Part shown: one piece after another, positions 6,982 to 14,034 of the stretch
Numbering within the stretch: position 1 is the first letter of the stretch
Layout: every line of letters begins with the position of its first letter
From: Marinilabilia salmonicolor JCM 21150
GTDB taxonomy: Bacteria; Bacteroidota; Bacteroidia; Bacteroidales; Marinilabiliaceae
Direction: 5' to 3'
Length of the DNA stretch: 64,000 nt
Assembly: GCF_000259075.1 (NCBI RefSeq)
Contig: NZ_AJKI01000041.1
Span: 49,393 to 113,392, forward strand
Notes under the pieces: generated by a model
Seen by the model: the letters and a program-made list of their open reading frames with translations, nothing else
Databases searched by the model: none
Told to the model about the DNA's origin: nothing
Translations under genes and position numbers: made by a program

Positions 6982-7021
6982 CCTGCGGGCGGAATCGAAC
7001 CGCCCCTGGAACCGTTGCAGG
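6982..7021 (-). ncRNA. tRNA-like T-arm element B (no D or anticodon arm)
   Basis: On the minus strand a 6-bp stem, GGGCGG/CCGCCC, closes the 7-base loop TTCGATT. This gives the tRNA T-arm box GGTTCGATTCC exactly. Flanking CCTGC (plus 7017-7021) and GCAGG (plus 6982-6986) pair as a short acceptor-like stem, leaving 12 unpaired bases where the D and anticodon arms of a tRNA would be. It lies between the stop of the gene at 7030 and the leader of the GemA-like gene, on the coding strand. It cannot be a working tRNA. Processing signal, EF-Tu/RNase P mimic or relic are all possible. Confidence 0.5.
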
Positions 7022-7029
7022 TGAGGAGG

Positions 7030-7281
7030 CTACTCCTCTTTAAGTATGAAGTCGTTTTTGATTCTTTGAACCAAAGTGACAACCACATCAAATTCGAGAT
7101 GCTTGTTGTCGTGGGAAAGCTTTAGGTTCTCGTTTAAATATTCGGCTACATCCTCAGATACCTTCTTTTTCTGTGCCTGTTTCCCCTTGGGGACGTATAA
7201 CCCATGAGCGTATTTCCTTTCAAATTTCCTTTCCGGGAACTCAGGGTCTTTTGCGTAAATAATGGCTTTTACCTGGTACAT
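7030..7281 (-). CDS. Early phage protein, 83 aa, unknown
   Basis: Small basic protein starting YQVKAIIYAKDPEFPERKFER and ending in a helix (VTLVQRIKNDFILKEE). It starts 10 bases after the DUF3164 gene ends and is followed by the tRNA-like element. No family recognised. Confidence 0.6.
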   Translation of the reverse strand: MYQVKAIIYAKDPEFPERKFERKYAHGLYVPKGKQAQKKKVSEDVAEYLNENLKLSHDNKHLEFDVVVTLVQRIKNDFILKEE

Positions 7282-7291
7282 AATGCGATTT

Positions 7292-7972
7292 TTAAAGACG
7301 GTTAAACGATGGTTCTACTTTTCGCCATACACCCATTTTTGTGCGCTCGTAGAAATAGAAGTTGGTGGCAGTTCGTTCGGTGACGTTGCTTTCTCTGAAC
7401 AGGAGCATTATTGCGCTGTATTCAGGATTATTGAAGCGTTCCTCCAGATCGTAAAGCTTGCTGATACTCTTGTAATCCAGATCACCGTATTTGTTACGTT
7501 CCAATAGCGTCATTCCAAGCTGATACATGGGGTCATCAACGCCACTTTTGCTTTTCTGGATCCATCCCTGGAGAAACTCAATGAGTCTTGCCGCAGCAAC
7601 ATCGGCCCGCTCATCGAACTTTTTAACCTTGTTGGCTTTTACCTCAACTTTAAAATTCTCGGTTGATATGGTATAGCTCATTTGGTTTTCGTTCCTCAGC
7701 TGGCCATATTCTTTCATCACCTGGTAAAAGGCTTCGGTTTCTTCACTAACAAAATCAAAAAGCTCCTTGGCGTAGGCTTCCACTTCGCGCGCCTTTTTTT
7801 CTATCCGGCTCACTACATCTGCCCTAATACCCTCATAGGCCTCTCGCCGTTTAAGCCTCTCAGTATTCTCCTGGCTTCTCTTTTGCTCCAGGAGTTTCTC
7901 AAGCTCCTCAGAAGAGAGCTCGTTTAAGTTTAAATTGCTTGTTGCAGCTTGTGCTAAGTCCTTTGTTTCCAT
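7292..7972 (-). CDS. DUF3164 family protein of Mu-like phages
   Basis: 226 residues. The central KVKKFDERADVAAARLIEFL and the C-terminal TATNFYFYERTKMGVWRKVE match the DUF3164 pattern (FdErl..A..li, then yirfYer...g.W). An added N-terminal coiled-coil-like section (SSEELEKLLEQKRSQENTER) precedes it. DUF3164 genes lie in the early region of Mu-like phages near the transposase and GemA genes, as here; their activity is not known. The leader has a TTTAAA pair with 4-base spacing (7974-7989). Confidence 0.75.
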   Translation of the reverse strand: METKDLAQAATSNLNLNELSSEELEKLLEQKRSQENTERLKRREAYEGIRADVVSRIEKKAREVEAYAKELFDFVSEETEAFYQVMKEYGQLRNENQMSYTISTENFKVEVKANKVKKFDERADVAAARLIEFLQGWIQKSKSGVDDPMYQLGMTLLERNKYGDLDYKSISKLYDLEERFNNPEYSAIMLLFRESNVTERTATNFYFYERTKMGVWRKVEPSFNRL

Positions 7973-7973
7973 G

Positions 7974-7989
7974 TTTAAATGGTTTTAAA
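7974..7989. promoter_or_regulatory. TTTAAA-N4-TTTAAA variant site upstream of DUF3164 gene
   Basis: TTTAAATGGTTTTAAA, one base shorter in the spacer than the other copies, between the DUF3164 start and the small membrane gene. Confidence 0.4.
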
Positions 7990-8128
7990 TTGTGAAATAC
8001 ATAATTGAACTGATAAAGATGATGTAGGCGGCAATCCATATAATTGTGAACAATGTGGCCTTGCGCGCCTTTTGCCTTGCCCAATACTCCTCATTGGTCA
8101 GAAGGCGTCTTTTATTTCTTTTGCTCAT
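7985..8128 (-). CDS. Small single-span membrane protein, 47 aa
   Basis: The ATG (8128) overlaps the TGA of the MuB-like gene as ATGA, strong evidence for a coupled gene. The first 25 residues are very basic (MSKRNKRRLLTNEEYWARQK), then a hydrophobic helix (ATLFTIIWIAAYIIFISSIM). Predicted topology is cytoplasmic N-terminus, single span. Could be a holin-like, superinfection-exclusion or anchoring protein; not assigned. Confidence 0.65.
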   Translation of the reverse strand: MSKRNKRRLLTNEEYWARQKARKATLFTIIWIAAYIIFISSIMYFTI

Positions 8129-9060
8129 AAGCTAATGCTTGAATAGTCAATAGATGGGAGTTCAGCCATTCGCAGGGTGTCGATGCAGTCGCGAATACCC
8201 CGGAAGGTCTTTTTTGCAAGCCATGAGTGACTTTTAAATTCAGGCCTGCGACCAAGTACAATGTCAAGATCCTCCTCGTTGTTGATGCCATTGGCCCTGA
8301 ATATTGCCTCAGCTTCCTCCGGAGTAGGTCTGCTTAGTTTTTCGGGAAGCATAAACAGGCGGTCGCGCGTCTCGCTAAACAGGTGGCTGTCCCTTATGGC
8401 CCCCTTGTTGAGGTTATTGATAAAGTAGGGTGCCCCCGCCATTACAATGCCGCAAATATCCCGGAAAGCGGTCATTATATCCTTGGTGATTGTGACATTG
8501 GGGCCTTTCATGCTGCTCACCTCGTCAATACATACAAGCATGTCCTGTTTCTTCGCAAATTCTCGCATCTCAAGAATTTGTGCGGACATGGTTCCGGGCT
8601 TATAGCAGTCCAACGCTCTCATCAGGCCGGCCACAAACTGTTTGTTGGTCTTTACCATAGAGGCATCGAAGTAAACCACTCTAAATTTTCGCTGACTTTC
8701 GATGTATTCTTTGTACTTCTCCAGGGCAAATGTTTTTCCCAGGCCACCTTCACCAACTACAGCCATTGGCTTTTTTAGAGCATAAGCCCGCTCGCAGGTT
8801 TCCCATACTTTTCGCAGGTTTTGCGTTGGAACGCCCTTGTAGCTTTCTGCCTTCTGGATGTACTTGTCGATAATCTCCCAGGTTTCCTGCCCAACCATTC
8901 CCGGTTTGTCAAAGTTGTTCCGGACGTGGCTGAATTTAGATCCGTTGGAGAACCCCAAACGCTTTACAGCAAACTCGTTTCCTGATAATCCGCTGTTTTC
9001 CTGCAGTGCAACGATGCGGTCGCGCATCTCCTTTTTTTGCTCTGTTGAGTAAACTTTCAT
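8125..9060 (-). CDS. MuB-type AAA ATPase, transposition target DNA activator
   Basis: 311 residues. An N-terminal helical DNA-binding part (ENSGLSGNEFAVKRLGFSNG, like the Mu B helix-turn-helix) precedes an AAA core with Walker A GEGGLGKT (103-110), Walker B MLVCIDE (174-180), and a C-terminal helical domain. MuB binds target DNA in an ATP-dependent way, delivers it to the transposase and protects phage DNA from self-insertion. Length matches the family (about 310). It follows the transposase gene by 62 bases, as in Mu. Confidence 0.85.
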   Translation of the reverse strand: MKVYSTEQKKEMRDRIVALQENSGLSGNEFAVKRLGFSNGSKFSHVRNNFDKPGMVGQETWEIIDKYIQKAESYKGVPTQNLRKVWETCERAYALKKPMAVVGEGGLGKTFALEKYKEYIESQRKFRVVYFDASMVKTNKQFVAGLMRALDCYKPGTMSAQILEMREFAKKQDMLVCIDEVSSMKGPNVTITKDIMTAFRDICGIVMAGAPYFINNLNKGAIRDSHLFSETRDRLFMLPEKLSRPTPEEAEAIFRANGINNEEDLDIVLGRRPEFKSHSWLAKKTFRGIRDCIDTLRMAELPSIDYSSISL

Positions 9061-9096
9061 ACATTTATGGTTTAAATGATTAGAATTGTATATAAG

Positions 9097-9118
9097 GCGT
9101 GCCGTTGCAGCGGCGCGC
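9097..9118. other. GC-rich hairpin between the transposase and MuB-like genes
   Basis: GCGTGCCG pairs with CGGCGCGC (one G.T) around TTGCAG. There is no T run on the minus strand, so it is more likely an mRNA stability or attenuation element than a terminator. Confidence 0.4.
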
Positions 9119-9122
9119 TTTG

Positions 9123-11222
9123 TTATTTCCCTATTTGTAGTATTCTGCGCTGCCTTTCGGTCAGTCCATCGCTCATGCCATTCGATACATCCTCCAGTGC
9201 GGATTCCCTTGCATTTTCATTTGCTTTTGAGGTATCCCACCATCCAAAACCTTCAGTACCGGTTGCTTTTATTTCATCAAGCAAATCCCGCTGTTTTTCC
9301 AGTTCGCGCACGGCGTATTCGTAGCCATATTGTTCCTGTTTTTGCTTGAACTGCACCTGTTTGCCTTTTTCACCCTCTTTCATGTCTGCCACAGCGGATG
9401 CGTATCGTTCTTTTTCGTAAGCTTCAGCAACAACCTTGTCATTTTGGTAAAGCACAATCATCTCAGGTTTTTCGCTATCCATCCGCACTGTGAATTTTTC
9501 TCCCATGTGCTCATTGGCAAACATAAAATCACCTACCGTTCCATCGTTGTCGGGGACTATATAGTGTCTCTTAACCCCTTTCCGTTCAATTTCAATTCCG
9601 TTGGTTCCGTAGGTGTATAGCTCTGGCTGTTCAATAAAAAACAGGCTGATTTTGTCGAAGTAGTTGAGTTCACAGCGCTTTTCATGCTGTATAGATGTGT
9701 AGCGCTTTATCTTGCTTTCGCCTACAAAGCGGCCGTAATTGTCACGGCTTTCCCCTCTGCTGTTCCACTCCTCAACACCGTTTTTAAACTCCACCAGAAC
9801 CTCATTCATTTCCGGAAGCAGCTCCGGATTCTTTCTTAGTTGAGCCAATAACTCGGGATTGGCCTTTGAATTAAGGCTGCCGCTTGTAATGTTACCACCT
9901 TTGAAATTTTCCCGTTTGCGCAGTACCCGTTGCTGAAAGTGTCCAATTATGCCCTCTACATACTTTGAGCGGCCCTTGTAAGGTTCGCACGGGAAGTGTA
10001 CCCGGCTCATGTTTTTATATAGCTGCTGGATGACCCTTGCCTGATTGGCAGAGCTGTTATCGTACTGAAGTTGATAAGGCTTGTAGCTGTATTTGTGGAT
10101 CGCATCTCTCAACGCGGCTTCAACAAGACCGGCCGTTTCGGCAAAGGCTACAGCGTAGCCGAGTATTGAACCGGTGTTGGCATCTGTCACGAAATAGACG
10201 TATAGGTCACTCCGGACACTTATTTTCTTTTCTTTCCTGCCAGTCTTCTTGTTATATACTTCCTCTTCTACTCTGTAATAGAGCTGCATGGTTGTACCAT
10301 CCAGTGACCACAGGGCGTCCGGGAAGCTTGGTTTTTCCCTGTTGATTAAGGGTTGCAATTCATTGTCTGCTGCATGCTTGCCATGCCTGTTATAGAACCA
10401 GACTTTCTTTATTTTTGGGGTGTTTAAATACTTTTTAATTGTTGATGTGGTGAGCTGTTCTTTGCCATTTTCAATGGCCCAGTCATTGAACATCATTGCC
10501 ACATCTTCCCAGGAGTATTTAACTTGATTCGATGCCAGGTCTATTAGTTTTGCGTGGGCTATCTGATCACCTTTCTCACGGTTTACATTGCCTGTGCCCG
10601 CATGCATGAGTGCTTTAATGCCACTCTTCTTGTATTGGGCTGCGTTGCGGTACAACACACGCTCACTGGTAATCATGCCTTTTTTGAACTTGATCAATGG
10701 AGCCTTTCCGGGCCCTGTTCGCTGTTCGTTTAAGCAGCGTTTAAACACCTCGTTTCTGAAAGTAGCAATACTTTCAAAACCCATCTTGCGCACCTTTTTC
10801 ACATCAAACTCATTGATGATTCTAAGCCACCCGGCAGCCCTTGCCAATTGGTGGGCTTCTGTTGGTGTGTAGATTTGTGAATCAATCAACTCCCGGAGTT
10901 CATCGGGATCCGTTCTGACCATTGAGGTTACCTGGTCAGTCAGATTGTCTATTGTTGCCTGGGCCTGATCTTCATCCTTTTTTTTGAGGTAAACTTCAGG
11001 CTCCATGTCATCACAAAGAAGTTTCTTAATAAGTTCCTGGTATTTCTCTTTCAGGGAGTCATAGTGTATGTACACCCGTTTGCCTTCTTTGTGATGCTCC
11101 CAACAATACACTTCGCCACGTCGCTGGCCCGCCAGTGCTCTTTTCAAATAACCGGCTGACAAACCGCATTCCTGCAGTTCCTTTGTCGTTACGCTTAGTA
11201 TGTTGTTGTGATATATTGGCAT
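9123..11222 (-). CDS. MuA-type DDE transposase
   Basis: 699 residues from ATG 11222. An upstream in-frame ATG at 11264 would put the first 14 codons inside the tRNA-like element, so 11222 is preferred. The N-terminal part carries Mu-type DNA-binding domains. The integrase core has the three catalytic acids at Asp308 (WSLDGTT), Asp388 (LQYDNSS) and Glu423 (SKYVEGIIGHFQQ). A C-terminal region that should contact the MuB-like ATPase follows. The enzyme nicks phage ends after CA and joins them to target DNA for integration and replicative transposition. Two candidate binding repeats lie at 12310-12345. Expression is probably controlled by the Ner-like and repressor genes upstream. Confidence 0.9.
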   Translation of the reverse strand: MPIYHNNILSVTTKELQECGLSAGYLKRALAGQRRGEVYCWEHHKEGKRVYIHYDSLKEKYQELIKKLLCDDMEPEVYLKKKDEDQAQATIDNLTDQVTSMVRTDPDELRELIDSQIYTPTEAHQLARAAGWLRIINEFDVKKVRKMGFESIATFRNEVFKRCLNEQRTGPGKAPLIKFKKGMITSERVLYRNAAQYKKSGIKALMHAGTGNVNREKGDQIAHAKLIDLASNQVKYSWEDVAMMFNDWAIENGKEQLTTSTIKKYLNTPKIKKVWFYNRHGKHAADNELQPLINREKPSFPDALWSLDGTTMQLYYRVEEEVYNKKTGRKEKKISVRSDLYVYFVTDANTGSILGYAVAFAETAGLVEAALRDAIHKYSYKPYQLQYDNSSANQARVIQQLYKNMSRVHFPCEPYKGRSKYVEGIIGHFQQRVLRKRENFKGGNITSGSLNSKANPELLAQLRKNPELLPEMNEVLVEFKNGVEEWNSRGESRDNYGRFVGESKIKRYTSIQHEKRCELNYFDKISLFFIEQPELYTYGTNGIEIERKGVKRHYIVPDNDGTVGDFMFANEHMGEKFTVRMDSEKPEMIVLYQNDKVVAEAYEKERYASAVADMKEGEKGKQVQFKQKQEQYGYEYAVRELEKQRDLLDEIKATGTEGFGWWDTSKANENARESALEDVSNGMSDGLTERQRRILQIGK

Positions 11223-11237
11223 AAAACAATAAATAGA

Positions 11238-11292
11238 GGGTGGCGCGGGATTCGAACCCACCACGGCCGTAACCGGACACCAAAGGCCACCC
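11238..11292 (-). ncRNA. tRNA-like element A in the transposase leader (acceptor and T-arm only)
   Basis: Minus strand: GGGTGGC (plus 11286-11292) pairs perfectly with GCCACCC (plus 11238-11244) as a 7-bp acceptor stem. Next to it is a complete 17-base T-arm, GTGGGTTCGAATCCCGC, with loop TTCGAAT and canonical box GGTTCGAATCC. Only 24 bases stand where D arm, anticodon arm and variable loop should be, and no 3' CCA is encoded. An alternative hairpin, GTAACCGG/CCGGTTAC, competes with it. It lies between the small membrane gene (stop at 11302) and the transposase ATG, 15 bases before it. Acceptor plus T-stem is the known minimal substrate form of RNase P, so mRNA processing is a plausible role. 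Confidence 0.55.
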
Positions 11293-11301
11293 GGTTACGT
11301 G

Positions 11302-11451
11302 CTATCTGAATAGCTCTCTCCAGTTCACCAGAAATTCTCTAAATGAGTATCCTCTGAAAAGCCAAATGAAATTGAGGATAATGGAGGCGATTGCAATTGC
11401 GAAGGATAAGACGGTAATAATCCATTCAAGAGTAGTTAGTTCTTTCATCAT
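11302..11451 (-). CDS. Small single-span membrane protein, 49 aa
   Basis: Starts ATGATG at 11451, nine bases after the Ner-like gene. After MMKELTTLEW comes a hydrophobic helix (IITVLSFAIAIASIILNFIW) and a basic amphipathic tail (RGYSFREFLVNWRELFR). Placed between the Ner-like regulator and the transposase, so it is among the first phage genes expressed. Function unknown. Confidence 0.6.
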   Translation of the reverse strand: MMKELTTLEWIITVLSFAIAIASIILNFIWLFRGYSFREFLVNWRELFR

Positions 11452-11458
11452 GGAGGTG

Positions 11459-11475
11459 TTTAAATAGTAGTTAAA
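11459..11475. promoter_or_regulatory. Degenerate TTTAAA-N5-TTTAAA site (second box GTTAAA)
   Basis: TTTAAATAGTAGTTAAA lies at the junction of the Ner-like and small membrane genes, overlapping the end of the Ner-like coding sequence. Confidence 0.4.
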
Positions 11476-11666
11476 TGGTTACTTTCTTCGTGTCGAATAA
11501 TTTCTTCGAGCCGTTCTTTAATGAGAAGGCCTTTACCTCTCACCGGTTTCCGTTCGCCTCGAGCAATCATTCCAACAAACTTTGCGCTGACATCGAACTC
11601 TTTAGCCACCCTTTGATAAGGCGTTTGTTCGAAATGTTTTTTCAATAACTTGTCACTTAGTTTCAT
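11460..11666 (-). CDS. Ner-like helix-turn-helix regulator
   Basis: 68 residues. QRVAKEFDVSAKFVGMIARG is a helix-turn-helix with the 'vs..fv..i.rG' recognition helix of small Ner/XRE-like proteins. It is the first gene of the leftward early operon and is divergent from the repressor gene at 11752 across an 85-bp operator region. In Mu, Ner represses both early and repressor promoters to set the lytic programme; the same arrangement is inferred here. Confidence 0.65.
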   Translation of the reverse strand: MKLSDKLLKKHFEQTPYQRVAKEFDVSAKFVGMIARGERKPVRGKGLLIKERLEEIIRHEESNHLTTI

Positions 11667-11751
11667 TTTTCACTACATTTGTTGTACTTATTTGCTACAA
11701 ATATATATAGATAATATTCGACACACAACAAAAATGTAGATATTTTTCGAC
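11667..11751. promoter_or_regulatory. Divergent operator/promoter region of the lysis-lysogeny switch
   Basis: CTACATTTGTTGT (11673-11685) and its near-complement ACAACAAAAATGTAG (11725-11739) form a long inverted repeat. TTCGACA is repeated directly at 11718 and 11747. A leftward -7 box is present: TATATTTG on the minus strand (plus 11698-11705), with a TTG about 20 bases upstream. It lies between the inverted repeat arms, so a repressor bound there would block the early promoter. A clear rightward promoter for the repressor gene was not found. Confidence 0.6.
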
Positions 11752-12192
11752 ATGGAGAGCGATATATCCCAAAGGATTATAAAAATCATTGAAAATGAGG
11801 GGATGAGCACAAGAGGTTTTGAAAAGAAAATCGGAACTTCTAACGGTGTTATAGCTCGCTGTATTCAGAAAAATTCCGACATATCCAGTGGTTGGCTGTC
11901 GAAAATTATCGAAGAATTTCCGAAATATTCTGCAGAATGGCTTTTAACAGGCAAAGGTGGAATGATGAAAGCGGAGGAGAGGTTGAATAAGGCCATTTTA
12001 TCAAGGGAGAGAGCCTCCCAGGATAAGTCCACAGAGCCATTGTATTTGATAGAGAGTGTGAAAGAACTCGCTATTGAGAACCACGAGTTAAAGAAGGAGT
12101 TAGAGGATTTAAAGCGAGAAAAAAAGGCTAACGAACCTCCTGGCTATGATGTTGCTGCCGAACCTATCGTGAAGTCCTCTCGAAGAAAGTAG
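11752..12192 (+). CDS. Phage repressor-like helix-turn-helix protein
   Basis: 146 residues. The N-terminal domain (about 1-65) has an XRE-like fold: STRGFEKKIGTSNGVIARCI, then SSGWLSKIIEEFPKYSAEWLLTGKGGM, the last part being common in Bacteroidota phage repressors. The C-terminal half is a coiled coil (ESVKELAIENHELKKELEDL) likely used for oligomerisation. No S24 autoprotease domain is present, so induction would not be by RecA-driven self-cleavage. Divergent from the early operon. Probable immunity repressor. Confidence 0.65.
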   Translation: MESDISQRIIKIIENEGMSTRGFEKKIGTSNGVIARCIQKNSDISSGWLSKIIEEFPKYSAEWLLTGKGGMMKAEERLNKAILSRERASQDKSTEPLYLIESVKELAIENHELKKELEDLKREKKANEPPGYDVAAEPIVKSSRRK

Positions 12193-12309
12193 CCAAGCCC
12201 CCCAGTTTTGCCCCCTCCTTATAATATGCCCCAAAAAAGGCAATACTACCCAATATAACATGTAAACTTAGGTTATGACCACCTAAAAGTAAAATCCTTT
12301 AAATTGTTA

Positions 12310-12355
12310 AATTTGCACGATTCGTAGGAGCGAATTTGCACGATTTGAAAGGCCA
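12310..12355. repeat. Prophage end with two transposase-binding-type direct repeats
   Basis: AATTTGCACGATT occurs at 12310-12322 and 12333-12345, 23 bp apart, so both copies lie on nearly the same face of the helix. Read inward from 12355 the sequence starts TGGCCTTTC, then the repeats in the form AATCGTGCAAATT. Mu-like phages have TG ends and several MuA sites placed this way. Beyond 12355 the host-like reading frame starts. The exact end base is inferred. Confidence 0.6.
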
Positions 12356-12451
12356 AATACAAAAAATGCTAAAATAATCACTCAGAAGTATAAAGAAATA
12401 AAAGGAGTGACGACTGATTTTCCTGAGTTTTTTAAGAAAAAGTTCAATTAG
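12356..12451 (+). pseudogene. C-terminal remnant (31 codons) of a host gene cut by the prophage
   Basis: From the inferred phage end the frame reads on without interruption to TAG at 12449-12451, with a natural-looking charged C-terminus (ITQKYKEIKG, then TDFPEFFKKKFN). There is no start codon or leader. The stop overlaps the GTG/ATG region of the DUF5009 gene, so the lost gene was translationally coupled to it. I cannot name the protein from 31 residues. The 5' part should lie at the other prophage end, outside the window. Confidence 0.55.
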
Positions 12452-12453
12452 TG

Positions 12454-13866
12454 ATGACAAGTAAAAAGGTTCGTTTCGAAGCTTTGGATGCTCTCAGGGG
12501 GCTTGCAATTTTAATGATGGTTTTATCGGCTGCCGTTCCTTTTGACGGAGCTCTTCCTGGATGGATGTATCATGCACAATTGCCACCGCCTGATCATGTT
12601 TTCAATCCGGCTATTCCAGGAATAACTTGGGTCGATCTGGTTTTTCCTATGTTTCTTTTTTCGATGGGCACAGCCATTCCTTTTTCGTTTGGCGGACGCA
12701 TCGACAGCGGAGAATCAACATTCAAAATTACCGGCCATTTGGTATGGCGGTTTTTAGGTTTGGCATTGTTTGCAGTTATATCTCAACATGCAAGACCATG
12801 GGGATTGGAGTCGTCAGCAAATATAAGATGGGTGCTGGCTCTGACAGCGATGGCTGGGATGCTTTTGGTTTTTGCCTCTCCTTCTTCAGGATGGTGGCAT
12901 AAAAATAAACGATGGATGTCCGGAACCGGATGGGCATTGTTGATAATTCTGTTCGTAATATTGCACATCAATGGTATTCGTGAGTTCTCTGTTCAGTATT
13001 TTGATATTATCATAATGGTTCTGGCTAACACAGCCCTGGGTGGCGGAATTCTGTATATGGTTTATCGCAGATGGAATAATTCGTTATGGATTGCCTTTGG
13101 ACTGATAACTGCTTTCTTTTTAGGGGCGCGTGATGGAGATAACTGGGTAAGTCAATTGTATGACTGGTCGCCTATGACGTGGCTTATATCATGGAACTAC
13201 CTGAAATATTTGATTGTACTTATCCCGGGTATTTATACTGGCATTGTAGTGAGGGAGGCCTTAAGATCGGGGGATAGTAAATCAGAACAGAATAAAGATT
13301 TGCTGCGATCACTGTCCATTCTTATTTTATCCGGAGTTATTATTGCTGCATCGCTTACCGGTTTATATGTCCGTGAAATGGCAGTGACTTTTTTTATTGT
13401 TTTTGGGATGCTGATTTTACTTTGGTTACTAATCAGAAAATGGGAAGTGGTTTGGCGTTCGGTTTTTCTGAATGTAATGCCGTTGAGTATTGTTCTGATC
13501 CTTGCAGGTTGGCTTCTTGAACCATTGCACGGAGGAATAAAGAAAGATCCTGCCACATTAAGTTATTTGATGCTAACAGCAGGGCTTTCTATAATTAGTT
13601 TGACAGGACTTGTGGTTTTGACGGAGGTGCTGAATCTGAAAAAATATCTGTTTATCCTAACCGGTTCCGGAAAGAATGCCATGATGGCCTACGTAGCCGG
13701 GAGTAATTTGATTATGCCCGTTTTTGCATTGACCAGTCTGGATGTGTTATTTGTCAATCCCTATTATCCGGTTTTGCTGATGGTCATTAAAGCAATTCTG
13801 ATTACTTTGGGCGTTGGTTTGGTGAGTGCTTTAGCAGCAAATAAGAGGCTTTTTATGAGAGTGTGA
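12454..13866 (+). CDS. DUF5009 / heparan-alpha-glucosaminide N-acetyltransferase-like membrane protein
   Basis: 470 residues from ATG 12454; a GTG at 12451 is an alternative start. The N-terminal RFEALDALRGLAILMMVLS is the hallmark of the HGSNAT/DUF5009/YeiB group, followed by TWVDLVFPMFLFSMGTAIPF. About ten to eleven hydrophobic spans follow. Eukaryotic relatives move acetyl from acetyl-CoA across a membrane to amino sugars. Next to a CE2 esterase and a ROK regulator it probably acts in carbohydrate acetylation or uptake. The prophage has separated it from its original upstream gene, so its promoter may now be lost. Confidence 0.75.
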   Translation: MTSKKVRFEALDALRGLAILMMVLSAAVPFDGALPGWMYHAQLPPPDHVFNPAIPGITWVDLVFPMFLFSMGTAIPFSFGGRIDSGESTFKITGHLVWRFLGLALFAVISQHARPWGLESSANIRWVLALTAMAGMLLVFASPSSGWWHKNKRWMSGTGWALLIILFVILHINGIREFSVQYFDIIIMVLANTALGGGILYMVYRRWNNSLWIAFGLITAFFLGARDGDNWVSQLYDWSPMTWLISWNYLKYLIVLIPGIYTGIVVREALRSGDSKSEQNKDLLRSLSILILSGVIIAASLTGLYVREMAVTFFIVFGMLILLWLLIRKWEVVWRSVFLNVMPLSIVLILAGWLLEPLHGGIKKDPATLSYLMLTAGLSIISLTGLVVLTEVLNLKKYLFILTGSGKNAMMAYVAGSNLIMPVFALTSLDVLFVNPYYPVLLMVIKAILITLGVGLVSALAANKRLFMRV

Positions 13867-14034
13867 AAGTATTAATAGTTTCCCCCAAAAGCCTAACCCC
13901 TAAGATACAATGATGCAGAGCATTTATTGTGAGGTGTGATACTGTTCAATTGTCCTGCTGTATATGCAGTTGATTGTCGACCATCTATGTGGTTTTGGTG
14001 GGGTATAAAAGTTAAACAGTAATAAATTAAGCAA

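Larger units (their letters stand above)
1..12355. mobile_element. Mu-like transposable prophage (one end; continues left of the window)
   Basis: This block has the gene set of a transposable phage: a divergent repressor and Ner-like regulator, a MuA-type DDE transposase, a MuB-type AAA ATPase, DUF3164 and GemA-like proteins, then late structural genes. The right boundary is placed at 12355. There a CA dinucleotide (TG when read inward) is followed on the inside by two copies of a 13-base repeat, and outside it starts the C-terminal coding remnant of a host gene. The left end is not in the window, so the 5-bp target duplication cannot be checked. Phage identity is strong; the exact end base is inferred. 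Confidence 0.85.

Noticed and set aside
10729..10745. TTTAAG-N5-TTTAAA inside the transposase gene as a definite operator
   Set aside because: It lies in coding sequence and one box is imperfect; chance cannot be excluded, so it is mentioned only with the family.
11222..11264. Longer transposase start at 11264
   Set aside because: The 14 extra codons lie inside the tRNA-like T-arm and read as low-quality sequence; ATG 11222 gives the expected N-terminus.
6982..11292. Annotating the two T-arm elements as true tRNA genes
   Set aside because: Both lack D arm, anticodon arm and 3' CCA; only the acceptor and T-arm parts can form.
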